Positions 9,083 to 18,909 of a stretch of 64,000 bases of DNA are shown here, in pieces; the first letter of the stretch is position 1; each line of letters begins with the position of its first letter. Both the position numbers and the translations under genes were made by a program. The DNA comes from Burkholderiales bacterium (GTDB lineage: Bacteria > Pseudomonadota > Gammaproteobacteria > Burkholderiales > Burkholderiaceae_B): assembly GCA_021299735.1 (NCBI GenBank), contig JAJTEM010000009.1, positions 1 to 64,000 of the forward strand, in the 5' to 3' direction. The notes under the pieces are model-generated. The model did no database searches. It saw only the letters and a program-made list of their open reading frames with translations, and was not told the origin of the DNA.

Positions 9083-9558
9083 ATCTGGATAGATGTCTTG
9101 GTTTTCAACAGCTCAACACACAGCTCATCCGGGCACATCCGCACTACGCCCTGCTTCATCAATGGCTTTCTTGGAAAGTCTTTAAGGTTCCAAGTGAGCA
9201 AACCCACGGGTTGCTGCAGTTGGTGCCGCAAAGCAAGGGCCGACGCTGCCACGTGCCTGTCTTTCTCCTCGACCTGCCTAACATCGGCAAGGTACGGCAT
9301 GTTGTTTTGCGACAACAGTACGGCTTTAAGGCGGGCCGGCAAGGCCTGCCGCTCTATATTCGCATCATCTAAACTCAAACGGCCCAAGCGCACCAAATTA
9401 CGGTAGCACTCATTTTCGATGTGGGGGGTCCAGTACAAAGTGGCACCATGGCGTTCAGCCAGTACCACCATTAACCAGCGAGTCCATTCGGAAAACAGCA
9501 CATTGGCATCAAGTAGCCAATGTTTTGGCACCTCGGGCTTGCCGAGAACAACACTCAC
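8854..9558 (-). CDS. PIN-domain ribonuclease-like protein, C-terminus runs into the BLUF-like gene
   Basis: A 234-residue ORF. The PIN fold is seen in LLDANVLFS (first Asp, near residue 18), IENECYRNL, EEKDRHVAASAL and LLTWNLKDFP, which supply the usual acidic residues. It belongs to the PIN family that typically ends with a helix of the form PDEL...LLK...Q...L near residue 170. The last 75 or so codons lie within the BLUF-like gene in a different frame and look like a shadow of it (Lys/Arg/Ala-rich, no fold). The original stop has probably been lost, or the true end is earlier through frameshifting. Start is GTG at 9558, 15 bases after the TusA-like gene. No VapB-like antitoxin is adjacent, so it is better called PIN-domain protein than VapC toxin. 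Confidence 0.7.
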   Translation of the reverse strand: MSVVLGKPEVPKHWLLDANVLFSEWTRWLMVVLAERHGATLYWTPHIENECYRNLVRLGRLSLDDANIERQALPARLKAVLLSQNNMPYLADVRQVEEKDRHVAASALALRHQLQQPVGLLTWNLKDFPRKPLMKQGVVRMCPDELCVELLKTKTSIQICLEQSINLMQNALNSQPVQSLTPYQIKARPLNICAKKRHGTTKRSVLKDCFCATKMNSCNAWKAPVMRLPMSIAR

Positions 9559-9573
9559 GAGGTGCCAGCCGGC

Positions 9574-9801
9574 TTAGCGGCGCTTCATGTAGAAAACAAA
9601 CGAGCCAGCCTGATCGGCCTGCTCAACCAGTTCATTGCCGGTTTGCTTTGCAAACATGGCAAAATCGCGCACAGACCCCGGATCGGTGGAAGTCACTTTA
9701 AGCACCTGGCCAGTTTGCATTTCTGCCAAGGCCTTCTTGGTTCTCAAAATTGGCAGCGGGCAGTTCAATCCGCTTGCGTCAACTTCACGGTCAAAATTCA
9801 T
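9574..9801 (-). CDS. TusA/SirA-like sulfur carrier
   Basis: A 75-residue protein with the TusA family signature VDASGLNCPLPILRTKKAL, in which Cys14 of the CPxP motif carries persulfide sulfur. The rest (KVTSTDPGSVRDFAMFAKQTG) matches the two-layer alpha/beta fold. TusA passes sulfur to the TusBCD/TusE relay for tRNA thiouridine; other members serve in molybdenum cofactor or sulfur-oxidation pathways. Which applies here cannot be told. The ribosome site is GAGGAGA before the ATG at 9801. It is the first gene of a minus-strand run TusA-like, PIN, BLUF-like. alaS upstream is on the same strand, ending 68 bases away. Confidence 0.88.
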   Translation of the reverse strand: MNFDREVDASGLNCPLPILRTKKALAEMQTGQVLKVTSTDPGSVRDFAMFAKQTGNELVEQADQAGSFVFYMKRR

Positions 9802-9868
9802 GTACGTCTCCTCTCTAAGATCCCGATTGGCACCAGGACTGGATCACCACTTTAATTGTTACAGGCCG

Positions 9869-12505
9869 TTACTTCGTCTTCACCCAGTCGACCACACTGG
9901 CCAGTGCCGCATCCAGGTTCTCTGGCTGCGTGCCACCGGCTTGTGCCATGTCGGGGCGGCCACCGCCTTTGCCACCCACCTGCTGGGCTACAAAATTCAC
10001 CAAATCGCCTGCCTTCACTTTGGCTGTTGCATCTTTGCTCACAGAAGCAATCAGGCTGACCTTGCCTTCCAGCACAGTGGCCAGCACCAAGGCAGCGTTG
10101 CCCAGCTTATCGCGCAGTTTGTCGGCGGCTTCGCGCAGCTGTTTTACATCCGCACCTTCGAGCTTGGCGGCCAGCACTTTTACGCCGCCCACATCCACAG
10201 CCTGCCCTGCCAAATCATCGCCTTGGCTTGCAGCCAGTTTGCTTTTGAGGCGGTCCAATTCTTTTTCCAGATTTTTCACCTGGTCCATAATTTGACCAAT
10301 TTTTGCAGTGGCCTCGGCTGCAGGTACGCGCAGGCTTTGCGCAATCGCATCCACCTGGGCCTGCGCCTTCTGGGCGAATTCCATGGCACCCAAACCAGTG
10401 ATGGCTTCCACCCGGCGAATGCCCGCTGCCACACCGCTTTCGCTGGTAATTTTGAACAAGCCAATATCGCCAGTGCGCTGCACGTGGGTGCCGCCACACA
10501 ATTCGCGCGATGTTCCAATGTCGAGCACACGCACGGTGTCGCCATACTTCTCACCAAACAACATCATGGCGCCTGCGCTTTTCGCGCTTTCAATGTCCAT
10601 AATGCGGGCTTGCGTTTCCGCGTTGGCCAAAATTTCTTCGTTCACAATGCGCTCCACCAGGGCAATTTGCTCGGGTGTCATGGCGCTGTGGTGGGCAAAG
10701 TCGAAGCGGGTTTTTTCAGCGTCCACCAGCGAGCCTTTCTGGCTTACATGTTCGCCAAGCACCTCACGGAGTGCCTTGTGCATAAGGTGGGTGGCGCTGT
10801 GGTTGCGAATGGTGCGGCTACGTTGGTGCTGGTCTACCTGTGCGCCCACGGCATCGCCCACTTTCAATTCGCCGGTTACCAATTCGCCATGGTGACCAAA
10901 CACATTGGCTTGAATTTTTTGCGTGTCCAATACGCGGAACAAATTCAGGCAAGCCGCACCGCTTGAAATTTCACCCTGGTCGCCTACCTGGCCGCCGCTT
11001 TCAGCATAGAAAGGGGTTTGGTCCAGCACCACAACACCTTGCTGGCCAGCGGCAATGCTGTTCACCGAGGTGCCGTTCACATAAATGGCGGTAATCTTGG
11101 CGTTGGCCACTTCAAGTTGGTCATAGCCTTTGAACTCGGTGGATACACCACTGTAGGCCAGGTCGGCATCCATCTTGAACTTGCCAGCTGCACGGGCCTG
11201 TTGCTTCTGCTTGTTCATGGCCACATCAAAAGCAGCCTCGTCCACGCTCATTTCACGCTCGCGGCAAATGTCTGCTGTTAAATCGAGCGGGAAGCCGTAG
11301 GTATCGTGCAATTTGAATGCTGTTTCACCATCCAGTACGCCACCCTTTTGCAGGGCACCCAAGGCTGCTTCCAGAATGGTCATGCCGTTTTCAATGGTCT
11401 CGAAGAATCGCTCTTCTTCGGCCTTCAAAATGCTTTGCACCTGTGCTGCTGCCTTGGCCAGTTCGGGATAGGCTTCGCCCATTTCGCGGACCAAATCGCC
11501 CACCATGGCATTGAAGAATGGCTTGCGGCAGCCCAACTTGTAGCCATGGCGAATGGCGCGGCGAATGATTCGGCGCAACACATAGCCGCGGCCTTCGTTG
11601 CCGGGAATAACACCATCGACCACCAAGAATGAACAGGCACGAATGTGGTCAGCAATTACACGCAAGGAATTGTTGGTCAGTTCAACTGAATTGCCCTGTG
11701 CATTCACTTCACGGGCAGCCGCTTTGATCAGTGTTTGGAACAAGTCGATTTCATAGTTGCTGTGCACATGCTGCAACACTGCGGCAATGCGCTCCAGGCC
11801 CATGCCGGTGTCTACGCAAGGCTTGGGCAGCGGGTGCAACACGCCATCGGCAGTGCGGTCGAACTGCATGAACACCAGGTTCCACACCTCGATGTAACGG
11901 TCGCCATCTTCTTCGGGGCTTCCGGGTGGACCGCCCCACACCTCGGGGCCATGGTCATAAAAAATTTCTGTACAGGGGCCACAGGGACCAGTGTCGGCCA
12001 TTTGCCAGAAGTTATCGGATGCATAACGCGCGCCCTTGTTGTCGCCAATGCGAATAATGCGCTCGGCGGGCACGCCCACCTGCTTATTCCAAATGTTGTA
12101 GGCCTCGTCGTCTTCCTGGTACACGGTCACATAGAGGCGCTCGGGCGGCAGTTTGTACACAGTGGTCAGCAGTTCCCAAGCGTACTGAATGGCGTTTTCC
12201 TTGAAGTAATCACCAAAACTGAAATTGCCCAACATTTCGAAAAAGGTGTGGTGGCGCGCGGTGTAGCCCACGTTTTCGAGATCGTTGTGCTTGCCGCCTG
12301 CACGCACAGAGCGCTGGCTGGAAGTGGCGCGGGTGTAGGGGCGTTTGTCTTTGCCGGTGAACACGTCTTTGAATTGCACCATGCCGCTGTTGGTGAACAA
12401 CAGGGTGGGGTCGTTGCCCGGCACAAGGCTGCTGGAAGGCACCTTGGTGTGGCCCTTGCTGGCAAAGAAATCAAGAAACTTTTCGCGAATATCAGCGACT
12501 TTCAT
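9869..12505 (-). CDS. alaS: Alanyl-tRNA synthetase
   Basis: An 878-residue class II synthetase. It starts [19 protein letters not shown] and has the class II motif region [20 protein letters not shown]. The aminoacylation core contains [19 protein letters not shown], and the editing domain has [15 protein letters not shown] with zinc ligands completed by CGGTHV. The C-terminal dimerisation/DHHA1 part ends [12 protein letters not shown], which is typical. Full length and complete. It runs on the minus strand between the GDPD gene and the TusA-like gene. Confidence 0.97.
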   Translation of the reverse strand: MKVADIREKFLDFFASKGHTKVPSSSLVPGNDPTLLFTNSGMVQFKDVFTGKDKRPYTRATSSQRSVRAGGKHNDLENVGYTARHHTFFEMLGNFSFGDYFKENAIQYAWELLTTVYKLPPERLYVTVYQEDDEAYNIWNKQVGVPAERIIRIGDNKGARYASDNFWQMADTGPCGPCTEIFYDHGPEVWGGPPGSPEEDGDRYIEVWNLVFMQFDRTADGVLHPLPKPCVDTGMGLERIAAVLQHVHSNYEIDLFQTLIKAAAREVNAQGNSVELTNNSLRVIADHIRACSFLVVDGVIPGNEGRGYVLRRIIRRAIRHGYKLGCRKPFFNAMVGDLVREMGEAYPELAKAAAQVQSILKAEEERFFETIENGMTILEAALGALQKGGVLDGETAFKLHDTYGFPLDLTADICREREMSVDEAAFDVAMNKQKQQARAAGKFKMDADLAYSGVSTEFKGYDQLEVANAKITAIYVNGTSVNSIAAGQQGVVVLDQTPFYAESGGQVGDQGEISSGAACLNLFRVLDTQKIQANVFGHHGELVTGELKVGDAVGAQVDQHQRSRTIRNHSATHLMHKALREVLGEHVSQKGSLVDAEKTRFDFAHHSAMTPEQIALVERIVNEEILANAETQARIMDIESAKSAGAMMLFGEKYGDTVRVLDIGTSRELCGGTHVQRTGDIGLFKITSESGVAAGIRRVEAITGLGAMEFAQKAQAQVDAIAQSLRVPAAEATAKIGQIMDQVKNLEKELDRLKSKLAASQGDDLAGQAVDVGGVKVLAAKLEGADVKQLREAADKLRDKLGNAALVLATVLEGKVSLIASVSKDATAKVKAGDLVNFVAQQVGGKGGGRPDMAQAGGTQPENLDAALASVVDWVKTK

Positions 12506-12559
12506 GTTTGGGCTACCTTCCTGAATAAAGCGGCATGCGGTTTTTGGTCTAACCTTCGA

Positions 12560-13273
12560 TTATAAGGTCATTCGATCAGTAAAAAGCCCTTTTACACCCA
12601 AGGCTTGCAGCGTTTTCGCCTGTTCCCGATCGTTCACGGTGTAAACCCGAACCAAGCGCCCAGTGGTGTGAATGCGGCGCAGTGCCGTGGGTTCAGCTCC
12701 GCTCCAATGCAAATGAATGGCAGTGGCCCTTAAGGCATCCGCATGCAGCACCCAGTTGTCGGGCAGCTGTTCATACAACAAGGCAAGGTCATAGCCCTGC
12801 AAGGGCAACAAGCTTGCGTGGTAAAAACTGGAAAATACCCAGTGTTTGCGTATGTGCTCTTGTTCTTCAAGCGGCAATTCTTCAACAGCAGCCCTCACCG
12901 CCCGCCCCAGTTCAATTGCATTGGCGGGGTTCGTGGCTTTCAATTCAACATTGGCCCGCATGCTGTTCTTCAAACAAAATTCCATGGCTTGCGCAAGGCT
13001 GGGTATGGGCTCGCCCTTCACCGAGTAATGGCGAAGATCGCGGGCACGAAGGGAATCGAAGCGCGTTAAGGGGTCGGTGGCTGCCATGGCCGGGTCGACT
13101 GACCTTGCACAACGCCCCATTACCCAGTCGTGATGAATCATGGGTATGCCATCGGCATTCAGCATCACATCAAACTCCACGGCTTTGTATCCGTGTTGCA
13201 GCGCGATTTCAAACCCTTTCAACGTATTTTCCAGTTCACCTTTTCCGCTGCCACGGTGTGCCCATAGTTGCAT
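12560..13273 (-). CDS. Glycerophosphodiester phosphodiesterase
   Basis: A 237-residue cytoplasmic enzyme of the GDPD TIM-barrel family, which hydrolyses glycerophosphodiesters to glycerol-3-phosphate and an alcohol. It opens MQLWAHRGSGKGELENTL, which is the catalytic HRG..ENT motif. It continues with AVEFDVMLNADGIPMIHHD (metal-binding Glu and Asp, and the catalytic His) and ends with the family phrase VYTVNDREQAKTLQALGVKGLFTDR. The start chosen is the ATG at 13273, since homologues begin right before the HRG motif; the longer frame adds 27 residues with no function. Without a signal peptide it resembles the UgpQ type. It is divergent from the lipoprotein gene at 13411. Confidence 0.92.
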   Translation of the reverse strand: MQLWAHRGSGKGELENTLKGFEIALQHGYKAVEFDVMLNADGIPMIHHDWVMGRCARSVDPAMAATDPLTRFDSLRARDLRHYSVKGEPIPSLAQAMEFCLKNSMRANVELKATNPANAIELGRAVRAAVEELPLEEQEHIRKHWVFSSFYHASLLPLQGYDLALLYEQLPDNWVLHADALRATAIHLHWSGAEPTALRRIHTTGRLVRVYTVNDREQAKTLQALGVKGLFTDRMTL

Positions 13274-13410
13274 AGTATGAATATCCTGTCCCCTAATTTT
13301 GGGGGTATTTGATAGGTAGTATTTTTCGCTATTTTCGCAGTGTAATCGGGTCACACGCTGGACCCATTACACAAGAAAAATCAGTCAAAAACTATCGGGA
13401 CAATACAATC

Positions 13411-14940
13411 ATGCACAAATTCAAACTCTCGGTGCTGACAAGCGGTATGGCTCTGCTGATCGGTGCTTGTGGTGGCGGAAGCAGTTCAGGTCCAGGTACC
13501 TCCAGTTCAAGCGTTAGTGGTGGTGCAAGTAAGGGTCCACTGAACGGCGCTACCGTGTGCGCCTATCAACTTACACCCACCGGTAAAGGCGATTTGGTAC
13601 CAGCCACTGGAAGCAACGCAAGTAACGGTTGTGTGAGCACCGGGGCAGATGGACTTTACAACTTGAATCTGGGAAACACTTTCTCCGGCAGTTTGTTGAT
13701 TGAGGCAACCGGAGGGCAGTACTGCTCTACTGAAATTCAGGTCGCCGCAGGAGCATGCGCAAGCGGCATGCTCCTGAACCAAACAACCCCTTTTACCTCT
13801 GTTGTTGAAATCAGCAGCGCGGGGACTACAGTAAACAGCGCTGTCAACCCACTTACCACCGCAGCAGTGAACAATGCCTTGATGACCGGTGCATTAACCG
13901 CCAGCGCTTTCGGAACCAGTTTCACAGCGTTAACCAATAACTTGGGTTTGAGTGGCATAAACCCTGAATCAACACCAACCAATAACACTGCACTGGCAAC
14001 CTTTCTCACCAATCTAGCGGCGTTTGTCGCCGAGGGCAACTCGCTGGATACCGCCATTGATATGGTTGAAATGGGACAGGCGCCCCAACCCAGCACACCC
14101 GCACCAGTCGAACCGGAGCCGCCGGCTGAAACCGATGAACTATCCATTTTGCAAAGCCTTGAGGGCAGCTACACACTAAAGGCTCAGGACAGTGACGCAC
14201 TTTGCTATGGTTGGGGCTTCCCGGTGGGCCCCGGCAACCCTGACCCCTACTTCACCTTAACAGTGGCGGAAAATGGAACGGTCAATTTGCGACCACACGA
14301 TATTTCGAGAAATGGAAACGTGGCGACCAACCCTCCTGTAAGCGTGAGTTATTCGCCCTCTGGCACAGAAACTACGCTGAGTATCGTTCGGCGTAGTTCC
14401 CAAACGCCGGTAAATCGATTCCTGCGACTGCGAAAAACAGGCGATTTCACTCTCGACTTTGAGCTTGAAGAAAGCGCCAGCACGCTTCGGAACTTTACAC
14501 CGCAAAGCGCTGCTGAGCGGTCCATTCAGCTGTTTGTCAACAGCGGATCGTGCACAGACTTGTTTAAGCTAATTCCAGAAGTACCACTGTTTTATCCCAC
14601 AAGTGCGCAAGATATTCCTGTCGCCTTGCAGGGCGCAAAATCGATGGTTTTCAATGAGCCGCCGGTGACAGGCGCTATCCCTGACTCGCCCTATCTGGAC
14701 GGTGTCTCAGTTGCAATCAACGTTGGCCAACAAACCCTAACAATTGGGGAAGAGGTGTTGAGCAATCCGGGCTTCACAAACTCCACAGACCGAAGTCAAT
14801 ACATATTCAGGAGCGCGGCGGGTGTCTGGTTTGTACTATACGACGACAATCAAGGATTCCGAATAAATGTGTATGGCAACGCCAATCCATTCACGGAAGG
14901 CACCACCTTCTTCGGTCAACTCCAGCTGCCAGCTAGCTAA
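13411..14940 (+). CDS. Lipoprotein of unknown function
   Basis: A 509-residue protein with a lipoprotein signal: MHKFKLSVLTSGMALLIGACGGGSSS, with lipobox LIGAC and the lipidated Cys near residue 20. A Gly/Ser linker follows. Then comes a domain with a carboxypeptidase-like or bacterial-Ig pattern (GGASKGPLNGATVCAYQLT... GLYNLNL...GSLLIEATGG, about residues 36-110), which resembles the surface-lipoprotein modules of many Burkholderiales. Ala/Thr-rich helices come next, then a Pro/Glu hinge (about 230-245) and a C-terminal beta-rich domain of about 260 residues with no recognised family. Asp at +2 of the lipobox is absent, so the outer membrane is the likely site. It stands alone, with a long perfect hairpin just after the stop codon. 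Confidence 0.75.
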   Translation: MHKFKLSVLTSGMALLIGACGGGSSSGPGTSSSSVSGGASKGPLNGATVCAYQLTPTGKGDLVPATGSNASNGCVSTGADGLYNLNLGNTFSGSLLIEATGGQYCSTEIQVAAGACASGMLLNQTTPFTSVVEISSAGTTVNSAVNPLTTAAVNNALMTGALTASAFGTSFTALTNNLGLSGINPESTPTNNTALATFLTNLAAFVAEGNSLDTAIDMVEMGQAPQPSTPAPVEPEPPAETDELSILQSLEGSYTLKAQDSDALCYGWGFPVGPGNPDPYFTLTVAENGTVNLRPHDISRNGNVATNPPVSVSYSPSGTETTLSIVRRSSQTPVNRFLRLRKTGDFTLDFELEESASTLRNFTPQSAAERSIQLFVNSGSCTDLFKLIPEVPLFYPTSAQDIPVALQGAKSMVFNEPPVTGAIPDSPYLDGVSVAINVGQQTLTIGEEVLSNPGFTNSTDRSQYIFRSAAGVWFVLYDDNQGFRINVYGNANPFTEGTTFFGQLQLPAS

Positions 14941-14951
14941 ATCGGCAGTTT

Positions 14952-15001
14952 TTCAACACCCCGCCTGACCAAGAAATCCTTGAGGCAGGCGGGGTGTTGA
15001 A
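14952..15001. terminator. Long hairpin, 16-bp perfect stem, after the lipoprotein gene
   Basis: TTCAACACCCCGCCTG at 14952-14967 is perfectly complemented by 14986-15001. The loop contains a further CAAG/CTTG pairing. Only short T runs flank it, so it may end transcription less efficiently or protect the 3' end of the mRNA. Confidence 0.65.
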
Positions 15002-15193
15002 CAAGAAACCATCAAACAAGGAATTCTTGTAATTCCGATAAAAGTAGTAGCACAGCCCAGCATGCTGCAAACAACAGGGGATGTGGCTTGATTACTGCTA
15101 TATTGTCAGCGGCTCTGTGCCAAAGCACATTAGTGAGTTTCTAACGCCAAGTAAGTCTGCATTCAGTAAAGGTAGTCAAGGAGACCAATTAAA

Positions 15194-15511
15194 ATGATTA
15201 AAGTCAGCGTGATGTACCCCAACGCCGCAAGCGTTACTTTTAACCATGAGTATTACAAAACCACCCACATGCCACTGGTGAAAAGCAAAATGGGCAAGGC
15301 CCTGCACCACTACACAGTGGACAAAGGCTTGGCTGGCGGCGCGGGCGATGCCCCGGCATTTATTGCCATGGGGCATTTGCTGGTCGATTCCATCGAGGCA
15401 TTTCAAGCCGCATTCGGCCCGCATGCGCAGGAAATCATGGCGGACATCCCAAACTACACCAATGCCACCCCAGTGATTGTCATCAGCGAAGTGACTGTGG
15501 AAAAAGGCTGA
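15194..15511 (+). CDS. EthD-family protein
   Basis: A 105-residue protein of the dimeric alpha/beta-barrel EthD family. It shows the family order: a first strand IKVSVMYPNA, then FNHEYYKTTHMPLVKSKMG (the HxPL-type region), and GHLLVDSIEAFQAAFGPHAQEIMADIPNYTN, ending with a beta strand. EthD was named from the ether-degradation cluster of Rhodococcus, where its exact role is unclear. Stand-alone members are common and of unknown substrate. The ribosome site is AAGGAGA. The adjacent convergent gene is yaiI-like, only 7 bases from its stop. Confidence 0.88.
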   Translation: MIKVSVMYPNAASVTFNHEYYKTTHMPLVKSKMGKALHHYTVDKGLAGGAGDAPAFIAMGHLLVDSIEAFQAAFGPHAQEIMADIPNYTNATPVIVISEVTVEKG

Positions 15512-15518
15512 AGATCAG

Positions 15519-15974
15519 TTAAGAAATTTTTGGGAACTTCGCAATAATTCTGTCGAACTGACTTGCGAATGTTTTACGGTCCGCTTGGCTGTATGCGGGC
15601 GGGCCGCCGGTATCTATTCCGCTTGCCCGCATGGTGTCCATGAAATCGCGCATGGTGTGAAGGGCTTTTATATTTTCAGCGGTAAACATCTCGCCGCGGG
15701 GGCTTAATACCTGTGCACCCTTGTCCACCAACTGGGCAGCCAGGGGAACATCGCTGGTAATCACCAAATGCCCGGCCACCACGCGGCGCACAATTTCGTC
15801 ATCCGCCTCATCAAAACCGCGGGGCACTTGAAGCAATTTGATGAACTTTGAGGGCGGCGTGCGAATGTACTGGTTGGCCACCAAGGTGGTTTCAATCCCG
15901 GTTCGGTCGGCTGCACGAAAAATGATTTCCTTCACAGCAACAGGGCATGCGTCGGCGTCAACCCAGATTTTCAT
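15519..15974 (-). CDS. YaiI/YqxD family protein (UPF0178)
   Basis: A 151-residue protein that opens [17 protein letters not shown] and contains [25 protein letters not shown] and [13 protein letters not shown], all hallmarks of UPF0178. The acidic residues ([12 protein letters not shown]) form a PIN-like/NYN-like active site, which suggests nuclease-like chemistry, but no substrate has been established. Cytoplasmic, full length. Confidence 0.92.
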   Translation of the reverse strand: MKIWVDADACPVAVKEIIFRAADRTGIETTLVANQYIRTPPSKFIKLLQVPRGFDEADDEIVRRVVAGHLVITSDVPLAAQLVDKGAQVLSPRGEMFTAENIKALHTMRDFMDTMRASGIDTGGPPAYSQADRKTFASQFDRIIAKFPKIS

Positions 15975-16105
15975 TGTTTAAGCCCGCAAAAACACAACAA
16001 GCCCTGATCGTAGCAAATCCCAAAACCTAGGGATGATCCGAAGCGCAATACCTTCCTTATTCCGATACAGTTCAAACAAGAACAAAAACTTTTCAGGTGG
16101 TTAAT

Positions 16106-16969
16106 ATGGGTTTCAAAGTTGCTTTTTTGGGTTTGGGTGTCATGGGATACCCAATGGCAGGACATTTGGCCAAAGCAGGCCATGAAGTAACGGTGTACAA
16201 CCGAAGCACAGCCAAAGCCGAAAAATGGGTTGCGCAACATGGTGGCAAAATGGCCACAACCCCCGAGAAAGCCGCAGCAGGCCAGGATTTCGTATTTGCC
16301 TGCGTGGGCAACGACGATGATTTGCGCCAAATTTGCACAGGTATTAATGGCGCTTTCCACGGCATGAAGCCGGGTTCAGTATTCATTGATCACACCACAG
16401 CCAGTGCAAAAATTGCCCGTGAATTATTCGAGCATGCAAAAGACGCAGGCTTCGGTTTTATTGATGCACCGGTGTCTGGTGGGCAAGCCGGTGCAGAGAA
16501 TGGTCAGTTAACAGTCATGTGCGGGGGAACCCATGCCGACTTCGACCAATCAAAGAATGTAATCGCAGCATTCGCCAAGGCTGTTACATTGATGGGTGAA
16601 TCCGGCAGCGGGCAGCTCACCAAAATGGTGAACCAGGTGTGTATCGCCGGCTTGCTGCAAGGTTTGGCCGAGGCGTTGAAATTTGGCATGAATGCCGGGC
16701 TTGATGTGAACAAGGCCCTGGAAGTGATTGGCAAAGGTGCGGCGCAAAGCTGGCAAATGGACAACCGTGGTAAAACCATGGTGGAGGGCAAATTCGATTT
16801 CGGTTTCGCAGTGGACTGGATGCGCAAAGACCTGAGCCTGGTGCTGGAAGAAGCACGTCGCAACGGTTCGCAGTTGCCAGTCACCGCATTGGTGGACCAA
16901 TTCTATGCTGAAGTACAAGGCATGGGCGGGCAGCGCTGGGATACATCCAGCCTCATCAAACGTTTGTAA
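16106..16969 (+). CDS. 3-hydroxyisobutyrate dehydrogenase family oxidoreductase
   Basis: A 287-residue NAD(P)-dependent beta-hydroxyacid dehydrogenase. The Rossmann motif is at the N-terminus (VAFLGLGVMGYPMAGHLAKAGH). The substrate-binding signature is FIDAPVSGGQAGAENGQLTVMCGG, and the catalytic Lys lies in GQLTKMVNQVC (about residue 172). The C-terminal domain has FDFGFAVDWMRKDL. This could be 3-hydroxyisobutyrate, tartronate semialdehyde or succinic-semialdehyde-reductase type; the sequence alone does not decide. I prefer ATG 16106 over the GTG nine bases earlier. It is followed, 15 bases on, by an EamA transporter and a quinone oxidoreductase, probably as one operon. Confidence 0.88.
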   Translation: MGFKVAFLGLGVMGYPMAGHLAKAGHEVTVYNRSTAKAEKWVAQHGGKMATTPEKAAAGQDFVFACVGNDDDLRQICTGINGAFHGMKPGSVFIDHTTASAKIARELFEHAKDAGFGFIDAPVSGGQAGAENGQLTVMCGGTHADFDQSKNVIAAFAKAVTLMGESGSGQLTKMVNQVCIAGLLQGLAEALKFGMNAGLDVNKALEVIGKGAAQSWQMDNRGKTMVEGKFDFGFAVDWMRKDLSLVLEEARRNGSQLPVTALVDQFYAEVQGMGGQRWDTSSLIKRL

Positions 16970-16984
16970 AAGTACGCGCAAGCC

Positions 16985-17926
16985 TTGAGCCGAACGCGCG
17001 CTTTACTGGAACGATCACCCACGGCTTGGGGCGTGGGTTTGGCGCTCTTGGGCGCCATCTTTTTTTCTGGCAAGGCGATTGTGGTGAAGCTGGCTTATGC
17101 CTACCCCGTGGATGCTTCTACCCTGCTGGCCATGCGCATGCTGCTGTCGCTGCCCCTTTTTTTGGGTGCACTTGTATTCACGGTACTGCGCGAAAAAAAT
17201 GCCGTGAAAATGACAGCAAAAGACTATGGCCTGATTACACTGGCTGGCTTGCTGGGCTACTACCTGGCAAGCCTGTTTGACTTCATGGGTTTGCAATACA
17301 TTACCGCCGGGCTTGAACGGCTTATCCTGTTCACCTACCCCTCCATCGTGTTGCTGATTGCCTGCATCATGAAACACAAATGGCCCCAACCATGGCAACT
17401 CATGTGCATGGCTCTAAGCTACGTGGGGCTGGCTGTGGTGTATGGCCATGAAACCGTTCTGGTAGGCGACAACACAGCCTTGGGCGTGGTGCTGGTTTTT
17501 ATATCGGCTATTTGTTATGCCAGTTATTTGATTGTGGGCGAACGGCTGCTGAAACGTTTGGGCACCATACGGGTCACGGCCATGGCCACTTTGGTGTCGG
17601 CTGCCGCAATACTGATACAAATAAATATTCAGCAACCATTGAACATTATTATTGAGCAACCCCTGCCTGTGTGGGGTTGGTCGCTGGTCAACGCTGTGTT
17701 TTGCACTTTTGTACCAGTATTTGCAGTGATGACTGCAATCAGCTTGATTGGTGCACCAAGGGTGTCGCAACTGGGCATGATCGGCCCCATCGCCACCATT
17801 GCTTTGGGCACCTGGATTTTAAATGAACCATTTACTATTTGGCATGCCGCAGGCACCGCACTTGTAATTGCGGGTGTGGCCCTGCTCAGCATGAAAAAAG
17901 AAGCAAAAGAAGGAACTACAACATGA
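16985..17926 (+). CDS. EamA/DMT-family transporter
   Basis: A 313-residue integral membrane protein with about ten membrane helices in two EamA repeats. One covers residues 12-145 (WGVGLALLGAIFFSGKAIVVK). The other covers 160-300 (ALGVVLVFISAICYASYLIVGE ends the repeat start in two pieces). DMT exporters and permeases move amino acids, purines or other small metabolites; the substrate is unknown. The start is TTG at 16985, 15 bases after the dehydrogenase stop. Its stop codon overlaps the ATG of the next gene (ATGA), which indicates translational coupling. Confidence 0.88.
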   Translation: MSRTRALLERSPTAWGVGLALLGAIFFSGKAIVVKLAYAYPVDASTLLAMRMLLSLPLFLGALVFTVLREKNAVKMTAKDYGLITLAGLLGYYLASLFDFMGLQYITAGLERLILFTYPSIVLLIACIMKHKWPQPWQLMCMALSYVGLAVVYGHETVLVGDNTALGVVLVFISAICYASYLIVGERLLKRLGTIRVTAMATLVSAAAILIQINIQQPLNIIIEQPLPVWGWSLVNAVFCTFVPVFAVMTAISLIGAPRVSQLGMIGPIATIALGTWILNEPFTIWHAAGTALVIAGVALLSMKKEAKEGTTT

Positions 17927-18909
17927 CTACAACACCTGCAAAAATTGTTCGCTTTTACAATCCAGGTGCTCCTGATGTATTGAAAATGGAAGACATCGAA
18001 GTGGGCCCACCCAAAGCAGGCGAAGTGCAGGTGGAGCACAAAGCGATTGGCTTGAATTTCATTGAGGTGTATTGGCGTACAGGCGTGTACCCACAGCCCC
18101 TGCCCTGCTGCCCGGGCACGGAAGGCGCTGGCATTGTGCGCGCTGTTGGCGAGGGAGTTAGCGAATTTAAAGTTGGGGACCACGTGGCCTATGGTTCTGG
18201 CCCAGTGGGCTCGTATTGCACCGTACGCAACATGCCCGCCCACCCGTTGGTAAAAATTCCTGACAGCATTGATTTCGAAACAGCAGCCGCCATGATGCTG
18301 AAAGGCTTCACTGCACAGTACCTGCTGCGCCGCGTGTACAAAGTGCAAGCCGGTGAAACCATACTGTTTCATGCAGCAGCAGGTGGAGTTGGCACCATTG
18401 CCACACAGTGGGCAAAATCACTGGGCGTACGGGTAATCGGTACCGTGTCTACGCGAGAAAAAGCCGAACTGGCCAAAGCCAATGGTTGCGCTGAAGTGAT
18501 TGTTACCAGTGAAGAAAACATTGTAGACCGGGTAAAGGAACTGACTGGTGGCAAGGGCGTACCTGTGGTGTATGACAGCGTGGGCAAAGCCACCTTTGTA
18601 GATTCGCTGAACTGCCTTAAACCGCGCGGCATGATGGTCAGCTTTGGCAATGCCAGCGGCAAAGTAGACCCTGTACCCTTACAGTGGCTGGCCGAGCGGG
18701 GTTCATTAGTGCTGACCCGCCCCACCGTTGCCTCTTTCACCGCAGACAAAGCAGAACTGCTGGAAAGTGCAGCGGAAATGTTTGGTGTGGTGGCCAGTGG
18801 CGCGGTGAAAATTCAAATCAACCAGCGCTTTGCCTTGGCCGATGTGGTGAAGGCACACACCGAACTGGAAGGACGACGCACAACAGGCTGCACAGTGCTG
18901 ATTCCTTAA
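17923..18909 (+). CDS. NADPH:quinone oxidoreductase (zeta-crystallin type)
   Basis: A 328-residue zinc-free medium-chain reductase. The N-terminal catalytic domain has IGLNFIEVYWRTGVYP and PCCPGTEGAGIVRAVGEGV. The nucleotide-binding motif is HAAAGGVGTIATQWAKSLG (AAxGGVG). The C-terminal half keeps the family's YDSVGKATFVDSLNCLKPRG. It reduces quinones or other activated carbonyls with NADPH in the cytosol. The start is the ATG overlapping the transporter stop; a longer upstream frame inside the transporter gene is not credible. Confidence 0.92.
   Translation: MTTTPAKIVRFYNPGAPDVLKMEDIEVGPPKAGEVQVEHKAIGLNFIEVYWRTGVYPQPLPCCPGTEGAGIVRAVGEGVSEFKVGDHVAYGSGPVGSYCTVRNMPAHPLVKIPDSIDFETAAAMMLKGFTAQYLLRRVYKVQAGETILFHAAAGGVGTIATQWAKSLGVRVIGTVSTREKAELAKANGCAEVIVTSEENIVDRVKELTGGKGVPVVYDSVGKATFVDSLNCLKPRGMMVSFGNASGKVDPVPLQWLAERGSLVLTRPTVASFTADKAELLESAAEMFGVVASGAVKIQINQRFALADVVKAHTELEGRRTTGCTVLIP

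Noticed and set aside
8854..9558. VapC toxin of a toxin-antitoxin pair
   Set aside because: No antitoxin-like gene is next to it; the upstream gene is a TusA-like sulfur carrier.
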